Shown here piece after piece: positions 43,361 through 51,671 of a stretch of 64,000 bases of DNA; the stretch's first letter is position 1; each line of letters opens with the position of its first letter. Below the pieces are notes generated by a model that was not told where the DNA came from, did not search any database, and was given only the letters and a program-made list of their open reading frames with translations. The translations under genes and the position numbers were made by a program. Origin of the DNA: an uncultured Clostridium sp. (GTDB taxonomy: Bacteria; Bacillota; Clostridia; Clostridiales; Clostridiaceae); assembly GCF_934754915.1 (NCBI RefSeq), contig NZ_CAKVKB010000006.1:9460-73459 (forward strand), written 5' to 3'.

Positions 43361-43852
43361 TTATTTTCTTGAAGCTGGTTTATTCTGTATGTGTGTGCAG
43401 AAGTCTAGAAGATTATATCTTAATGGAATATCATTCATAGAAACGATATCTTCTTCATAAATTCCATCCCATGGAGAGACTGCAATTACAGAAGAATCAT
43501 AAATACGAATTAAATATTTGCTGCTGTCTTCAAAAGAAATTGTTATTCTAAAGATTTCTTTATTTTCAGGTTTGGAATCATAAGATAGATAATTTGAATC
43601 ATTGAGTGTGTTAAAAAAATCATCAATAATTAGATTTTCATCTTTATCAACAGTTATATCTTTATATAAATTTGTGTCAAAAACACAAAGAGAAAAATCT
43701 TTACTGCTTATTATTTTATTTTTTAATTCATCAGTATAATAATGATTACTAGGCTTTGAAGAGAAATTTATATATTTAGAGTTTTGTGAAATACATCCAT
43801 TTAAATTAAAAGATATAATTATGAAAAATAACAGTAGAAGTTTTTTTAACAT
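43361..43852 (-). CDS. Small lipoprotein of unknown function
   Basis: 163 residues, AGGAGG before the ATG. A type II signal peptide ends in LNGC (Cys20). The mature domain has an alternating strand pattern (FRITISFEDSSKYLIRIYDSSVIAVSP) and ends with a short helix. It may belong to the clostridial DUF4883 lipoproteins by size and layout, but I cannot be sure. Own terminator, no close partner. Confidence 0.72.
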   Translation of the reverse strand: MLKKLLLLFFIIISFNLNGCISQNSKYINFSSKPSNHYYTDELKNKIISSKDFSLCVFDTNLYKDITVDKDENLIIDDFFNTLNDSNYLSYDSKPENKEIFRITISFEDSSKYLIRIYDSSVIAVSPWDGIYEEDIVSMNDIPLRYNLLDFCTHIQNKPASRK

Positions 43853-44021
43853 AAATCCTCCTGAAATTAATAGAACTTAACAATATTAATCTATTCATAA
43901 TATATATTTTTAGAACTATATGTAAATAAGATTTTTAAGAAAATGACTTATATAAACTAATAGTGATAATTATATTGATAAATTAATATTAATAGACAGT
44001 AATGATATTTTGGAGGATAAC

Positions 44022-45053
44022 ATGTATATTATAGGTACGGTTGGACCAACAGTTAAGGACCGAACGGCATTAAAGGGCATAGTAGATAATGGGGTCAATG
44101 CATTACGATTTAATTTTGCACATGGCAGTGATAATGAGTTTTTTGGTTTTCTTCAAATGGCAAGAGAGATAAAAGACGATGTCAATATAATATTAGATAT
44201 TTCAGGAACAAAGATACGGATATCTAACAAATTTCAATATATATATAAAGTATATAATAATGAAGAAGTTATTTTTTGTGGAGAAGACCAATATGAGAAA
44301 ATAAGAGCAGATTTAAAAGATATAAGGATAAAGATATTTCCTCTTAATATAAAAAGCAATATTTTATGCAGAAATGATTTTGATAAGATAAGTATAAAGG
44401 ACAATACCATGATTTTTCAGATTACGAGTAAAGAAAAAAATTTGATAAGAGCAAGAGCAGTCAAGGGAGGGATAATAAGAAAGGGTAAAGGCTGCAATAT
44501 AAAAGATTTTGATAGGAGCATGCTTTCCATAAGCAAGAAAGATAGGAAAGCAATTATATGGGGAATTAAAAATAATGTAGATATAATATGTCAGTCATTT
44601 GTTGAAAGCAGAGAAGATGTTATGGCTATAAAACAGTTCATATCTGCTCATAAAAATGAGAACACACATATTAAAATATGGGCAAAGATAGAAACGCTGA
44701 AAGGAGTAGATAATGTTGATGAGATTATTGATGAGGCTGATGGAGTAGTAATAGGGAGAGGGGATCTTATTCCAGAAACTTCAATTGAAGATACACCTGT
44801 GTATGAAGAAAGAATAATAGAAAAGGTTTCAAAGATTGAAAATAAAGATATTATAATTGCAACACATCTATTTAACAGTATGAAATTAGGAAAAATGCCT
44901 TATCTGTCAGAAGTTGAAAGCGTATATAATTTTATTAGAAAGGGTGTTACAGGTTTCTTGCTGGCAGGAGAAACATCAGTAGGAAAAGCACCTATAAAAA
45001 CTGTTCAATTTCTGAGAAAACTTGTATCTAAATATGAAATGAATATTGAGTAA
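44022..45053 (+). CDS. Pyruvate-kinase-like protein lacking the C-terminal regulatory domain
   Basis: 343 residues from ATG 44022; the TTG four codons upstream is part of TTGGAGG. Counterparts of pyruvate kinase motifs: GTVGPTVKD for CTIGPxS, ALRFNFAHG for xRxNFSHG, LDISGTKIR for DxKGPEIR, QSFVESREDV, KIWAKIETLKGVDNVDEI (catalytic Lys and metal Glu), VIGRGDL (metal Asp), IIATHLFNSM and FLLAGETSVGKAPIKTV. The order is intact but each is altered (P-E to T-K in the phosphate loop), and the protein stops where the roughly 120-residue C-domain of normal pyruvate kinase would begin. Activity is therefore uncertain; it may be a divergent kinase or a regulatory paralogue. Confidence 0.75.
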   Translation: MYIIGTVGPTVKDRTALKGIVDNGVNALRFNFAHGSDNEFFGFLQMAREIKDDVNIILDISGTKIRISNKFQYIYKVYNNEEVIFCGEDQYEKIRADLKDIRIKIFPLNIKSNILCRNDFDKISIKDNTMIFQITSKEKNLIRARAVKGGIIRKGKGCNIKDFDRSMLSISKKDRKAIIWGIKNNVDIICQSFVESREDVMAIKQFISAHKNENTHIKIWAKIETLKGVDNVDEIIDEADGVVIGRGDLIPETSIEDTPVYEERIIEKVSKIENKDIIIATHLFNSMKLGKMPYLSEVESVYNFIRKGVTGFLLAGETSVGKAPIKTVQFLRKLVSKYEMNIE

Positions 45054-45065
45054 GAGACTTAAAAG

Positions 45066-45110
45066 AGAAAAACTGTTGCATTAAAAATTATACAACAGTT
45101 TTTCTTTCTA
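45066..45110. terminator. Bidirectional terminator
   Basis: GAAAAACTGTTG and CAACAGTTTTTC, with T-rich sequence on the plus strand; it also closes the convergent minus-strand operon. Confidence 0.87.
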
Positions 45111-45134
45111 TACTTAATCAAAATATGTATTTGA

Positions 45135-45632
45135 TTATTTTATATGGCTATTAATTCTATTTAAAAAATATGATATTACTATAGTCAGTGCATAATCATA
45201 AATGAGAAAGGCAAATTGACATATTAATATAATTATCCATATAGGAAGTTTTATATTAAAGTCTGTAATAAATAATTTAAACAAAAAATATGCTGCAAAT
45301 AAGATACAGTTAAAAGTGATGAGCTTTAATAGTATCTCATAAGAAAGATTGTTGATTTTTTCTATAAAAAACTTTATTATTCCATAAACTCCGAAAAACA
45401 TAGAATACATTAGTGCTATATTTAAAGGAATAAATAAAAAACTTAGTATGCTGCTGCATAAATAAACTAATACACCATATTTTATTGATGTTCTGATTAT
45501 TGCAATTGGGACGAGACAAGATGCAATAGCCAGAATGGATAAAGTGTTTATGGGAATCAGTGAAGCAGCAAATAAAATGGCAAGAGTAAGTGCTATCAAT
45601 ATTCCACTTTGAGCAATATCTTTAGATTTCAT
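45135..45632 (-). CDS. Multi-pass membrane protein, possibly ECF S-component-like
   Basis: 165 residues, almost entirely hydrophobic, with five or six membrane helices and a basic N-terminus (MKSKDIAQSGILIALTLAILFAASLIP). The start and the small size resemble ECF S-components, but no ligand motif is recognised. A GGGGG-containing site precedes the ATG. It begins 13 bp after the J-domain gene and is the last gene of that minus-strand operon. Confidence 0.65.
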   Translation of the reverse strand: MKSKDIAQSGILIALTLAILFAASLIPINTLSILAIASCLVPIAIIRTSIKYGVLVYLCSSILSFLFIPLNIALMYSMFFGVYGIIKFFIEKINNLSYEILLKLITFNCILFAAYFLFKLFITDFNIKLPIWIIILICQFAFLIYDYALTIVISYFLNRINSHIK

Positions 45633-45645
45633 AATATACCCCCTG

Positions 45646-46278
45646 TTAACAGCAAGATATTAAATCGCCACCCATACATTCACATAATGAATCTAAACAC
45701 CATAAGTTTATACAACAGTCGCAGGCATCATTATTATTAAATCCAGTAGTTCTATAATAATGGTTTGAAAAATTATTCCCTCGTTGTCTCAATGAGTTTA
45801 AGGTTTGTCTGTATTCAAAATTATTAGGATCCATGCTTACAGCTGTGTTGATGTGGTTAAGAGCTGAATCATACCAGCCTTTATTAAACATTACAACACC
45901 ATATAAATAATTCCATTCAGCATTTCTGTTATTTATACTGTTAAGTCTCTGTTCAGCATATGAAAAATTACGTGATTGAATCATTCTTCTTATTTCCTGA
46001 AATTCATTAAAGTTGCTGTTTGAATAATTGCTGTTTGTGTTTGAATAAGAATTTGAATTATAATTTGCAGATGAGCTGCTGTAAGAACTTGATCCACCAT
46101 TTTTAGTGAGCATATCATAAGCTTTATTTACTTCTATAAGTTTTTCTTGGGCAAGTTCTTTTAATGGATTATCACCATATTGATCAGGATGGTATTTCTT
46201 TATTAGCTTTCTGTAGGCACTTTTTATTTCGTCTTGGCTTGCGCCAGGTTTTATGCCTAATACTTCATATGGATTCAT
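45646..46278 (-). CDS. J-domain (DnaJ-like) protein with TPR-like middle and Cys-rich tail
   Basis: 210 residues from ATG 46278, after AGGAGTGA; upstream in-frame codons belong to the preceding gene. The J domain (about 1-68) keeps HPD at 30-32. A Ser/Asn/Tyr-rich linker (about 70-95) leads to a TPR-like region (RNAEWNYLYGVVMFNKGWYDSALNHINTAVSMDPN). The last 25 residues hold eight cysteines (CDCC... C... CEC... CC). It lacks the Gly/Phe and zinc-finger regions of true DnaJ, so it probably recruits DnaK to a special client. It starts 1 bp after the DUF5685 gene ends, and the two are probably coupled. Confidence 0.85.
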   Translation of the reverse strand: MNPYEVLGIKPGASQDEIKSAYRKLIKKYHPDQYGDNPLKELAQEKLIEVNKAYDMLTKNGGSSSYSSSSANYNSNSYSNTNSNYSNSNFNEFQEIRRMIQSRNFSYAEQRLNSINNRNAEWNYLYGVVMFNKGWYDSALNHINTAVSMDPNNFEYRQTLNSLRQRGNNFSNHYYRTTGFNNNDACDCCINLWCLDSLCECMGGDLISCC

Positions 46279-46279
46279 T

Positions 46280-47185
46280 TTATAAGTCACTCCTTTTTGT
46301 TTCATTAGTATTATTAGGATGATTGATAACCTTTATGTATTTATCCATCAATCCAAGTTCAACAATATTAAATAAGATATCTTTATTTCTTTTTAGATTC
46401 AGCTTCATTAGATTTTCTTTTATGATAGAACCACAGCTTAAAATTGTAAATTCAATGCGTGGTTTTATTGAATCTGTCAATTGATCATAAGTCATATTGG
46501 ATTTATTATATAAAAAATCAATAGGATTAAATTTTTTATGCTCCATATCTTTTTTTAAGTCGTCAAGTGCATCTATAATATATATCCACTTGCCAATAGA
46601 ATAACCTAATGTATAAAGAATATCTCTAAGTTCAATAGAATCATCTAATAATTCGTAAGGATAATTTTTAAATACAGTTCCCACAAGCCTGCTGAAAGGA
46701 TCACATATTTCATCTAAGGAATTAAAAGATTTACTATTTTCTAAATCAGAAAGCTGATTTAGGCAATTTTTTATTTCATTATCAGTATTAAGAACAGACT
46801 CAGGAAATTTTTTTCTATAAGGACTTAATACAGCTGCATATATTCTGCTTTTTAATGATTTGTCATCTTGTACATCATCAATTAGTTTGTAATAAAAAAG
46901 AGAAATATTTATATATGCAGCGTAAGATATAGCTTTGTTATTGTTTATAACTATCTTTTTTTCTCCAGGATGAAGAAAACACACATGATGTGAAACTTCA
47001 ACTTTATCAGGATTGATTCCATCAAGAAGAAGGCCTAGGAAAGTCATATCATAATTTAATGATAATCTTGGTATATTTCCAAACTGTTTTTTTATATGGC
47101 AGCATAGACCACAGTAATAACATTTAAATCTATTGAAATCTTTTACTTTTAGTTCTCCTTTTAGGGGAGTAACATATCCAAACAA
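46280..47185 (-). CDS. DUF5685-family Cys-containing protein
   Basis: 301 residues from TTG 47185, giving MFGYVTPLKGELKVKDF; the GTG three codons earlier lies in the ribosome site GAGGAGTG. The N-terminus has CYYCGLCCHIKKQFG followed by RLSLNYDMTFLGLLL, then a mostly helical body with GKWIYIIDALDDLKKD. That acidic helix and the overall all-helical pattern loosely recall prenyl-synthase-like folds, but this is only an impression. These proteins recur beside J-domain genes in clostridia. Function unknown. First gene of the minus-strand operon with the J-domain and membrane genes. Confidence 0.8.
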   Translation of the reverse strand: MFGYVTPLKGELKVKDFNRFKCYYCGLCCHIKKQFGNIPRLSLNYDMTFLGLLLDGINPDKVEVSHHVCFLHPGEKKIVINNNKAISYAAYINISLFYYKLIDDVQDDKSLKSRIYAAVLSPYRKKFPESVLNTDNEIKNCLNQLSDLENSKSFNSLDEICDPFSRLVGTVFKNYPYELLDDSIELRDILYTLGYSIGKWIYIIDALDDLKKDMEHKKFNPIDFLYNKSNMTYDQLTDSIKPRIEFTILSCGSIIKENLMKLNLKRNKDILFNIVELGLMDKYIKVINHPNNTNETKRSDL

Positions 47186-47445
47186 TAAAAACACTCCTCA
47201 TGCAATTAAATAAATATATTAATAATTGGAATATATATATTAATTATAAACTATATCTTAAATAATGTTTATAGAAGTAATTAAAATTTCAGATAATATT
47301 AACATTTTTATTTAAGAAAAAATATATTCAGCTTATAAAAATTTATAAAGTTATAGAAAAAATTACACGATAAATAGATAAAGATGTCAATATTAAAAAA
47401 TATATGAAATTCGATGTAAAAATTAAAATAAAAATAAAAAAACTA

Positions 47446-47474
47446 TTTACAACGGATAATAATTATTATATAAT
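47446..47474 (+). promoter_or_regulatory. Promoter of reverse rubrerythrin overlapped by a PerR-like box
   Basis: TTTACA, 17 bp, TATAAT. TAATAATTATTATAT (47457-47471) lies across the spacer and -10 and matches 12 of 14 positions of the PerR consensus. The rest of the 373-bp gap (47186-47558) is AT-rich with no gene. Confidence 0.55.
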
Positions 47475-47558
47475 AAAAATTGTCAGAGAGATGGACAAAT
47501 GATAAATAAAATATAGTAAAAAATTTAAATATAAGTGTGTGTAGGAGGAAAAAGAATT

Positions 47559-48101
47559 ATGAAAAAATTCGTTTGTACAGTATGTGGATATGTTTATGAA
47601 GGAGAAACTGCACCAGAAAAATGTCCTGTATGTGGAGTAGGACCTGAAAAGTTTATAGAACAAAGTGGAGAAATGACATGGGCAGCAGAACATGTAGTAG
47701 GAGTAGCACAAGGTGTGTCAGAAGATATATTAGCAGATTTAAGAGCTAATTTTGAAGGAGAATGTACAGAAGTAGGAATGTACTTAGCAATGGCTAGAGT
47801 GGCACATAGAGAAGGATATCCTGAAATAGGAATGTACTATGAAAAAGCTGCTTATGAAGAAGCAGAACATGCTGCTAAATTTGCTGAATTATTAGGAGAA
47901 GTTGTTACTAATTCAACTAAGAAAAACTTAGAATTAAGAGTAGAAGCAGAAAATGGAGCAACTGCTGGTAAAACAGATTTAGCTAAGAGAGCTAAGGCTG
48001 CTAATTTAGATGCTATTCATGACACTGTTCATGAAATGGCTAAAGATGAAGCAAGACATGGAAAAGCATTTAAAGGATTATTAGACAGATACTTTGGATA
48101 A
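47559..48101 (+). CDS. Reverse rubrerythrin (rubredoxin domain at the N-terminus)
   Basis: 180 residues from ATG 47559, behind GTAGGAGG; an upstream GTG frame is excluded by that site. The N-terminal rubredoxin has Cys6, Cys9, Cys22 and Cys25. The C-terminal four-helix di-iron domain has the ExxH ligands in EAEHAAKFAELL and DEARHGKAF and further Glu in FEGECTEVGMY and YYEKAAYEE. Domain order is opposite to classical rubrerythrin, as in the PerR-controlled reverse rubrerythrins of Clostridium, which reduce peroxide and O2 with NADH-derived electrons. The promoter holds a PerR-like box. Confidence 0.93.
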   Translation: MKKFVCTVCGYVYEGETAPEKCPVCGVGPEKFIEQSGEMTWAAEHVVGVAQGVSEDILADLRANFEGECTEVGMYLAMARVAHREGYPEIGMYYEKAAYEEAEHAAKFAELLGEVVTNSTKKNLELRVEAENGATAGKTDLAKRAKAANLDAIHDTVHEMAKDEARHGKAFKGLLDRYFG

Positions 48102-48134
48102 TTAAAACTAATAAAATCAATAATTGGGATCAGG

Positions 48135-48175
48135 AATAAGGGTGTATGAGAGAAATCTTATATACCCTTATTTTG
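48135..48175 (+). terminator. Terminator of reverse rubrerythrin
   Basis: AATAAGGGTGTAT and ATATACCCTTATT with one G-U pair, followed by TTTT. Confidence 0.87.
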
Positions 48176-48199
48176 ATTAGAGTATGGAATGTATTTATT

Positions 48200-48856
48200 T
48201 TAAGCAAAATGTCTTTCAAACTGATTGTTAAAAGTATCAAAGGTTTTCTGATCATAGCATACCATGGCAATTTTGTCGAATATATCAGGATTTGCATTTA
48301 TAAAGGATGTGATTTCATCTATGGCAATTTTGCTGGCCTGATCAAGAGGATAGCCATAAGCACCTGTGCTGATTGAGGGAAAGGCTATTGTCTTTATAGG
48401 ATGTTCATCAATGTATTTCTGCAAATCAGAGATTATGTTTTCTTTTTTCTTATTATTAAAAAAAGATAAACCTTCAAGGCGGTATATGTTTTCATTAATT
48501 ATTTTCAGACTTTGTTGATTATATATATTTGCATAATCAGCAGCAACTTTTAAAGCTGAATTATAGGAACGCCTTAGATATTTTTCTTCAGAACCGTTGT
48601 TTCTGAAAATAGGACCAACAGTGTGTATTATCCAGTATATTCCTAGTTTTGCAAGATCGTAGGATTGAGTGATCTTTGCATTTCCAGTCAAACAGCCTTT
48701 CAATTGTTTACATTCATTCAAAAGTCTATTTCCGCTTGATTTATGAATGCTTCCGTCAACACCTCCACCTCCAAGAAGAGAAGTGTTGGCTGCATTTACT
48801 ATGGCATCAAATTTTAACTTTGTTATATCTCCTAATAGTATTTCAAATTTTGTCAA
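48200..48856 (-). CDS. Macro-domain (ADP-ribose/O-acetyl-ADP-ribose hydrolase-like) protein
   Basis: 218 residues from TTG 48856; the GTG three codons upstream lies in the GAGGTG ribosome site. Macro-domain motifs are complete: GDITKLKFDAIVNAANTSLLGGGGVDGSIH, WIIHTVGPIF and AFPSISTGAYGYP. NAANTSLLGGGGVDG with the Asn and Asp pair is the MacroD/YmdB form that removes ADP-ribose from acidic residues or cleaves O-acetyl-ADP-ribose. An insertion of about 40 residues (SLKIINENIYRLEGLSFFNNKKKENI) sits between the conserved blocks and is unusual in length. No ADP-ribosyltransferase or sirtuin is adjacent. Confidence 0.9.
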   Translation of the reverse strand: MTKFEILLGDITKLKFDAIVNAANTSLLGGGGVDGSIHKSSGNRLLNECKQLKGCLTGNAKITQSYDLAKLGIYWIIHTVGPIFRNNGSEEKYLRRSYNSALKVAADYANIYNQQSLKIINENIYRLEGLSFFNNKKKENIISDLQKYIDEHPIKTIAFPSISTGAYGYPLDQASKIAIDEITSFINANPDIFDKIAMVCYDQKTFDTFNNQFERHFA

Positions 48857-49227
48857 ATTAATCACCTCAAATTTTATCTTATAAATTCTCTCACTTTATA
48901 GTTTACACTTATTTGGGTAAAATAAAAATATTTTTTACAAAAAATGTAAAAATAATTCGCTATGGCATTAAGATTCATATTCTTTACAAATGATAAATAT
49001 GAATCTAGAATATTATTGTTTTGAAGATATATTTCATAAGTACAATTTTATAATTTAAATCAATATTATAGTATATATACTTAGTTTTAAAGCACTATAT
49101 GTTGGCTTGCTTTTGGTATTTATACTAATAAGAAAATCCTCAAAGTATATATTGAGGAAATCTTATGAAAATTTAATCATTCATTGACAATTGAATATTG
49201 TTAATTGGCTGAAGAGTAGGAGAAAGT
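48857..49227. other. 371-bp intergenic region with an inverted repeat
   Basis: No gene. AGATTCATAT (48971-48980) and ATATGAATCT (48997-49006) form a perfect 10-bp dyad with a 16-bp centre; no T tract follows, so an operator or mRNA hairpin is as likely as a terminator. The promoter of the two-component genes should lie here but is not clear. Confidence 0.45.
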
Positions 49228-50676
49228 ATGTTTATAAAGAGAAGGCTTACAATTTCAAATATATTGATGCTTATAATACCAGTAATAATTATAGCGTCTA
49301 TAGCAGGAATTATACGAGAACCATTTTTTAAAATTTTTGAAGAGAAAATGAATTATATTGAAGAAAATCAGCCGGGAGCATATGTCATTCAAGATTCTAT
49401 GCGTATAGACATGAAAAAACTTGAAAATGAAGATTTTCTTGAAAAACTTCCAAATGAAATGGAAAAAGTTTTAAGTCAGAAAGGCTATAGCCTTATTATA
49501 CAATATGGAAAGGATATTATTTTTTCAAATCTTACAGATCAGGATAATTCAGCTATTTCTCAGATAGGTGAGGATATATTATTTGAATCAAATTCTCTGG
49601 TGCTTGAAAAAAGAAATATATCTCTTGTGAAAAATAGTCTTATATATAAAGAAAAGCCTTTAAATATTATAGCTATAAATTCAAATTACAAACCTATGCA
49701 TATTAATTTTAAAGAACAGATGTTGAAATTTATGGTTGGATATATAGGAGTTGTAGTTGTAGTAGCTGTTATTGTTATTACAATAACAAATGGAATATTA
49801 TCTTCAAGAATATATAAAAATTTAATGATACCCCTTAAACTTTTAAGTTATGGTGCTGACCAGATAAAGAATGGAAATTTGGATTTTGATATGAAATATG
49901 AAGGTGATGATGAATTTAAACAAGTATGTGATGATTTTGATGAAATGAGAATGAGGCTGAAGGAAAGTGTGCAGGCTAAGCTTAAATATGAAGAAAATAG
50001 AAGAGAACTTGTTGCTGGAATTTCTCATGATTTAAGAACACCTCTGACAGGAATAAAAGGGTATGTTGAAGGGCTTATTGATGGAGTAGCAAATACTCCA
50101 GAAAAAATAAATAAGTATTTGAATACCATACATCAGAAGGCTTGTGATATGGATGAACTTGTTGATAGATTATTCCTGTTTTCGAAATTAGATACAGGAA
50201 AATATCCTTTTGATTTTGATATAGTAAGTGCAAAAAATTATTTTTCAGAATTATATGAGGAACTTGAAGACGATATGGCTAAAAGAGGATTGAAAATCAT
50301 ATATACCAATAAATGTTCATATGATGTGAAACTAAAAATAGACTGCAGGGAAATAAGAAGAGTTATTTTTAATATACTTGATAATACTGTAAAATATAAT
50401 GAGAGACAAGATAAAGAAAGTGTAACAACTGTATACGAGGATGATGAATGGATAAATGTTAAAATAAGCGATAATGGAAATGGTGTTGATGAACAGATAA
50501 TTTCCAAACTTTTTGAAAGTTTTTATAGGGCTGATCCTTCAAGAACAAATCCAAGTCAGGGAAGTGGTTTGGGACTAGCTATAGCTAAAAATATAATTGA
50601 AGCACATGATGGAAGAATTGAAGCATTAAATAATAATGGATTAACCATAGTCATAAAACTTCCTATATCAAAATAG
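49228..50676 (+). CDS. Membrane sensor histidine kinase
   Basis: 482 residues, GTAGGAG before the ATG. Membrane helices at about 9-28 and 171-194 flank a roughly 140-residue external sensor domain; a HAMP segment follows (about 195-250). HisKA has GISHDLRTPL with phospho-accepting His267, then the N box VIFNILDNTVKYN, G1 SDNGNGVDE, F box FESFYRADPS and G2 GSGLGLAIAKNI. It pairs with the response regulator starting 34 bp downstream. The efflux operon 260 bp later is the likely target, as in many antimicrobial-peptide or drug-sensing modules. The ligand is unknown. Confidence 0.93.
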   Translation: MFIKRRLTISNILMLIIPVIIIASIAGIIREPFFKIFEEKMNYIEENQPGAYVIQDSMRIDMKKLENEDFLEKLPNEMEKVLSQKGYSLIIQYGKDIIFSNLTDQDNSAISQIGEDILFESNSLVLEKRNISLVKNSLIYKEKPLNIIAINSNYKPMHINFKEQMLKFMVGYIGVVVVVAVIVITITNGILSSRIYKNLMIPLKLLSYGADQIKNGNLDFDMKYEGDDEFKQVCDDFDEMRMRLKESVQAKLKYEENRRELVAGISHDLRTPLTGIKGYVEGLIDGVANTPEKINKYLNTIHQKACDMDELVDRLFLFSKLDTGKYPFDFDIVSAKNYFSELYEELEDDMAKRGLKIIYTNKCSYDVKLKIDCREIRRVIFNILDNTVKYNERQDKESVTTVYEDDEWINVKISDNGNGVDEQIISKLFESFYRADPSRTNPSQGSGLGLAIAKNIIEAHDGRIEALNNNGLTIVIKLPISK

Positions 50677-50710
50677 TGTGGATAGGATATGTTTATTAGG
50701 AGGTTGTTTT

Positions 50711-51409
50711 GTGAAAAAAATATTAATAATAGAAGATGACAAAAGTATTGCAGAATTAGAACAGGATTATTTAGAGATAAATGGATTTAAGACGGAAATA
50801 GCCTTAACAGGAATATCTGGATTGGACAAGGCGTTAAATGATGATTTTGATTTGATTCTTTTAGATGTAATGCTTCCTGGAAAGGATGGATTTGAAATAT
50901 GTCAAGAAATAAGAAAGGAAAAAGAGATACCTATACTTCTTGTAACAGCAAAAAAGGATGATATTTATATAATAAGAGGACTGGGAATAGGTGCAGATGA
51001 TTATATTGTAAAGCCATTCAGCCCAAGTGAACTTGTAGCAAGGGTTAATGCACATTTAAGCAGATATGAGAGGCTTACATCTAAAGATAAGGATAATAAA
51101 AAGAAACAGAATATAATTTCAATAGGAAGGCTGCATATTAACTGTGATTCAATAAGGGTTTATGTAGGAAATGAAGAGGTTAAGATGGCCAATAAAGAAT
51201 TTGAACTTCTTGTTTTTTTAGCTTCTAATCCCAATATAGTGTTTTCAAAAGACACACTTCTTGACAGGATATGGGGAGAAGAATCCTTTGGAGATACATC
51301 AACAGTTACTGTACATATTAACAGAATAAGAGAAAAAATTGAACTCGATACAAGCAATCCTAAATATATTGAAACTGTATGGGGAGCAGGATATAGATTT
51401 AATTTCTGA
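50711..51409 (+). CDS. OmpR/PhoB-family response regulator
   Basis: 232 residues from GTG 50711, seven nt after AGGAGG; an upstream ATG at 50678 lies before that site. The receiver domain has IIEDD, phospho-acceptor Asp52 in LLDVMLPGKDG, Thr in VTAKK and Lys in YIVKPF. The C-terminal winged helix has FELLVFLASNPNIVFSKDTLLDRIWGE and STVTVHINRIREKIE. It is the partner of the upstream kinase and probably regulates the efflux genes beyond the terminator. Confidence 0.94.
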   Translation: MKKILIIEDDKSIAELEQDYLEINGFKTEIALTGISGLDKALNDDFDLILLDVMLPGKDGFEICQEIRKEKEIPILLVTAKKDDIYIIRGLGIGADDYIVKPFSPSELVARVNAHLSRYERLTSKDKDNKKKQNIISIGRLHINCDSIRVYVGNEEVKMANKEFELLVFLASNPNIVFSKDTLLDRIWGEESFGDTSTVTVHINRIREKIELDTSNPKYIETVWGAGYRFNF

Positions 51410-51426
51410 TTATAAAACCAAGAAAT

Positions 51427-51456
51427 TCATCAGCAGTTTGCTGATGAGTTTTTTTG
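51427..51456 (+). terminator. Terminator after the two-component genes
   Basis: TCATCAGCA, GTT, TGCTGATGA then GTTTTTTT. Confidence 0.9.
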
Positions 51457-51671
51457 TTTTTAATATATTCTAAACATTTGTATTGTGATTTATATTGTGG
51501 ATTATAAAAACCAAACATTTTTAGAGGACTTATATATATTAAAAATTAAAAGATAAAAAAATGGTTTGTTTATAAATTATTTATATTTTAGTTATAAGAA
51601 GGTTAGATGTTGAAGATAAAATAAAATAGTATTTAAAAGATAAATTTAATGCAATATAGGAGGTTGTAATT

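Noticed and set aside
48260..48285. TGTCGAA as another Spo0A box
   Set aside because: It is inside the macro-domain coding region; a 7-base match is expected by chance in 64 kb.
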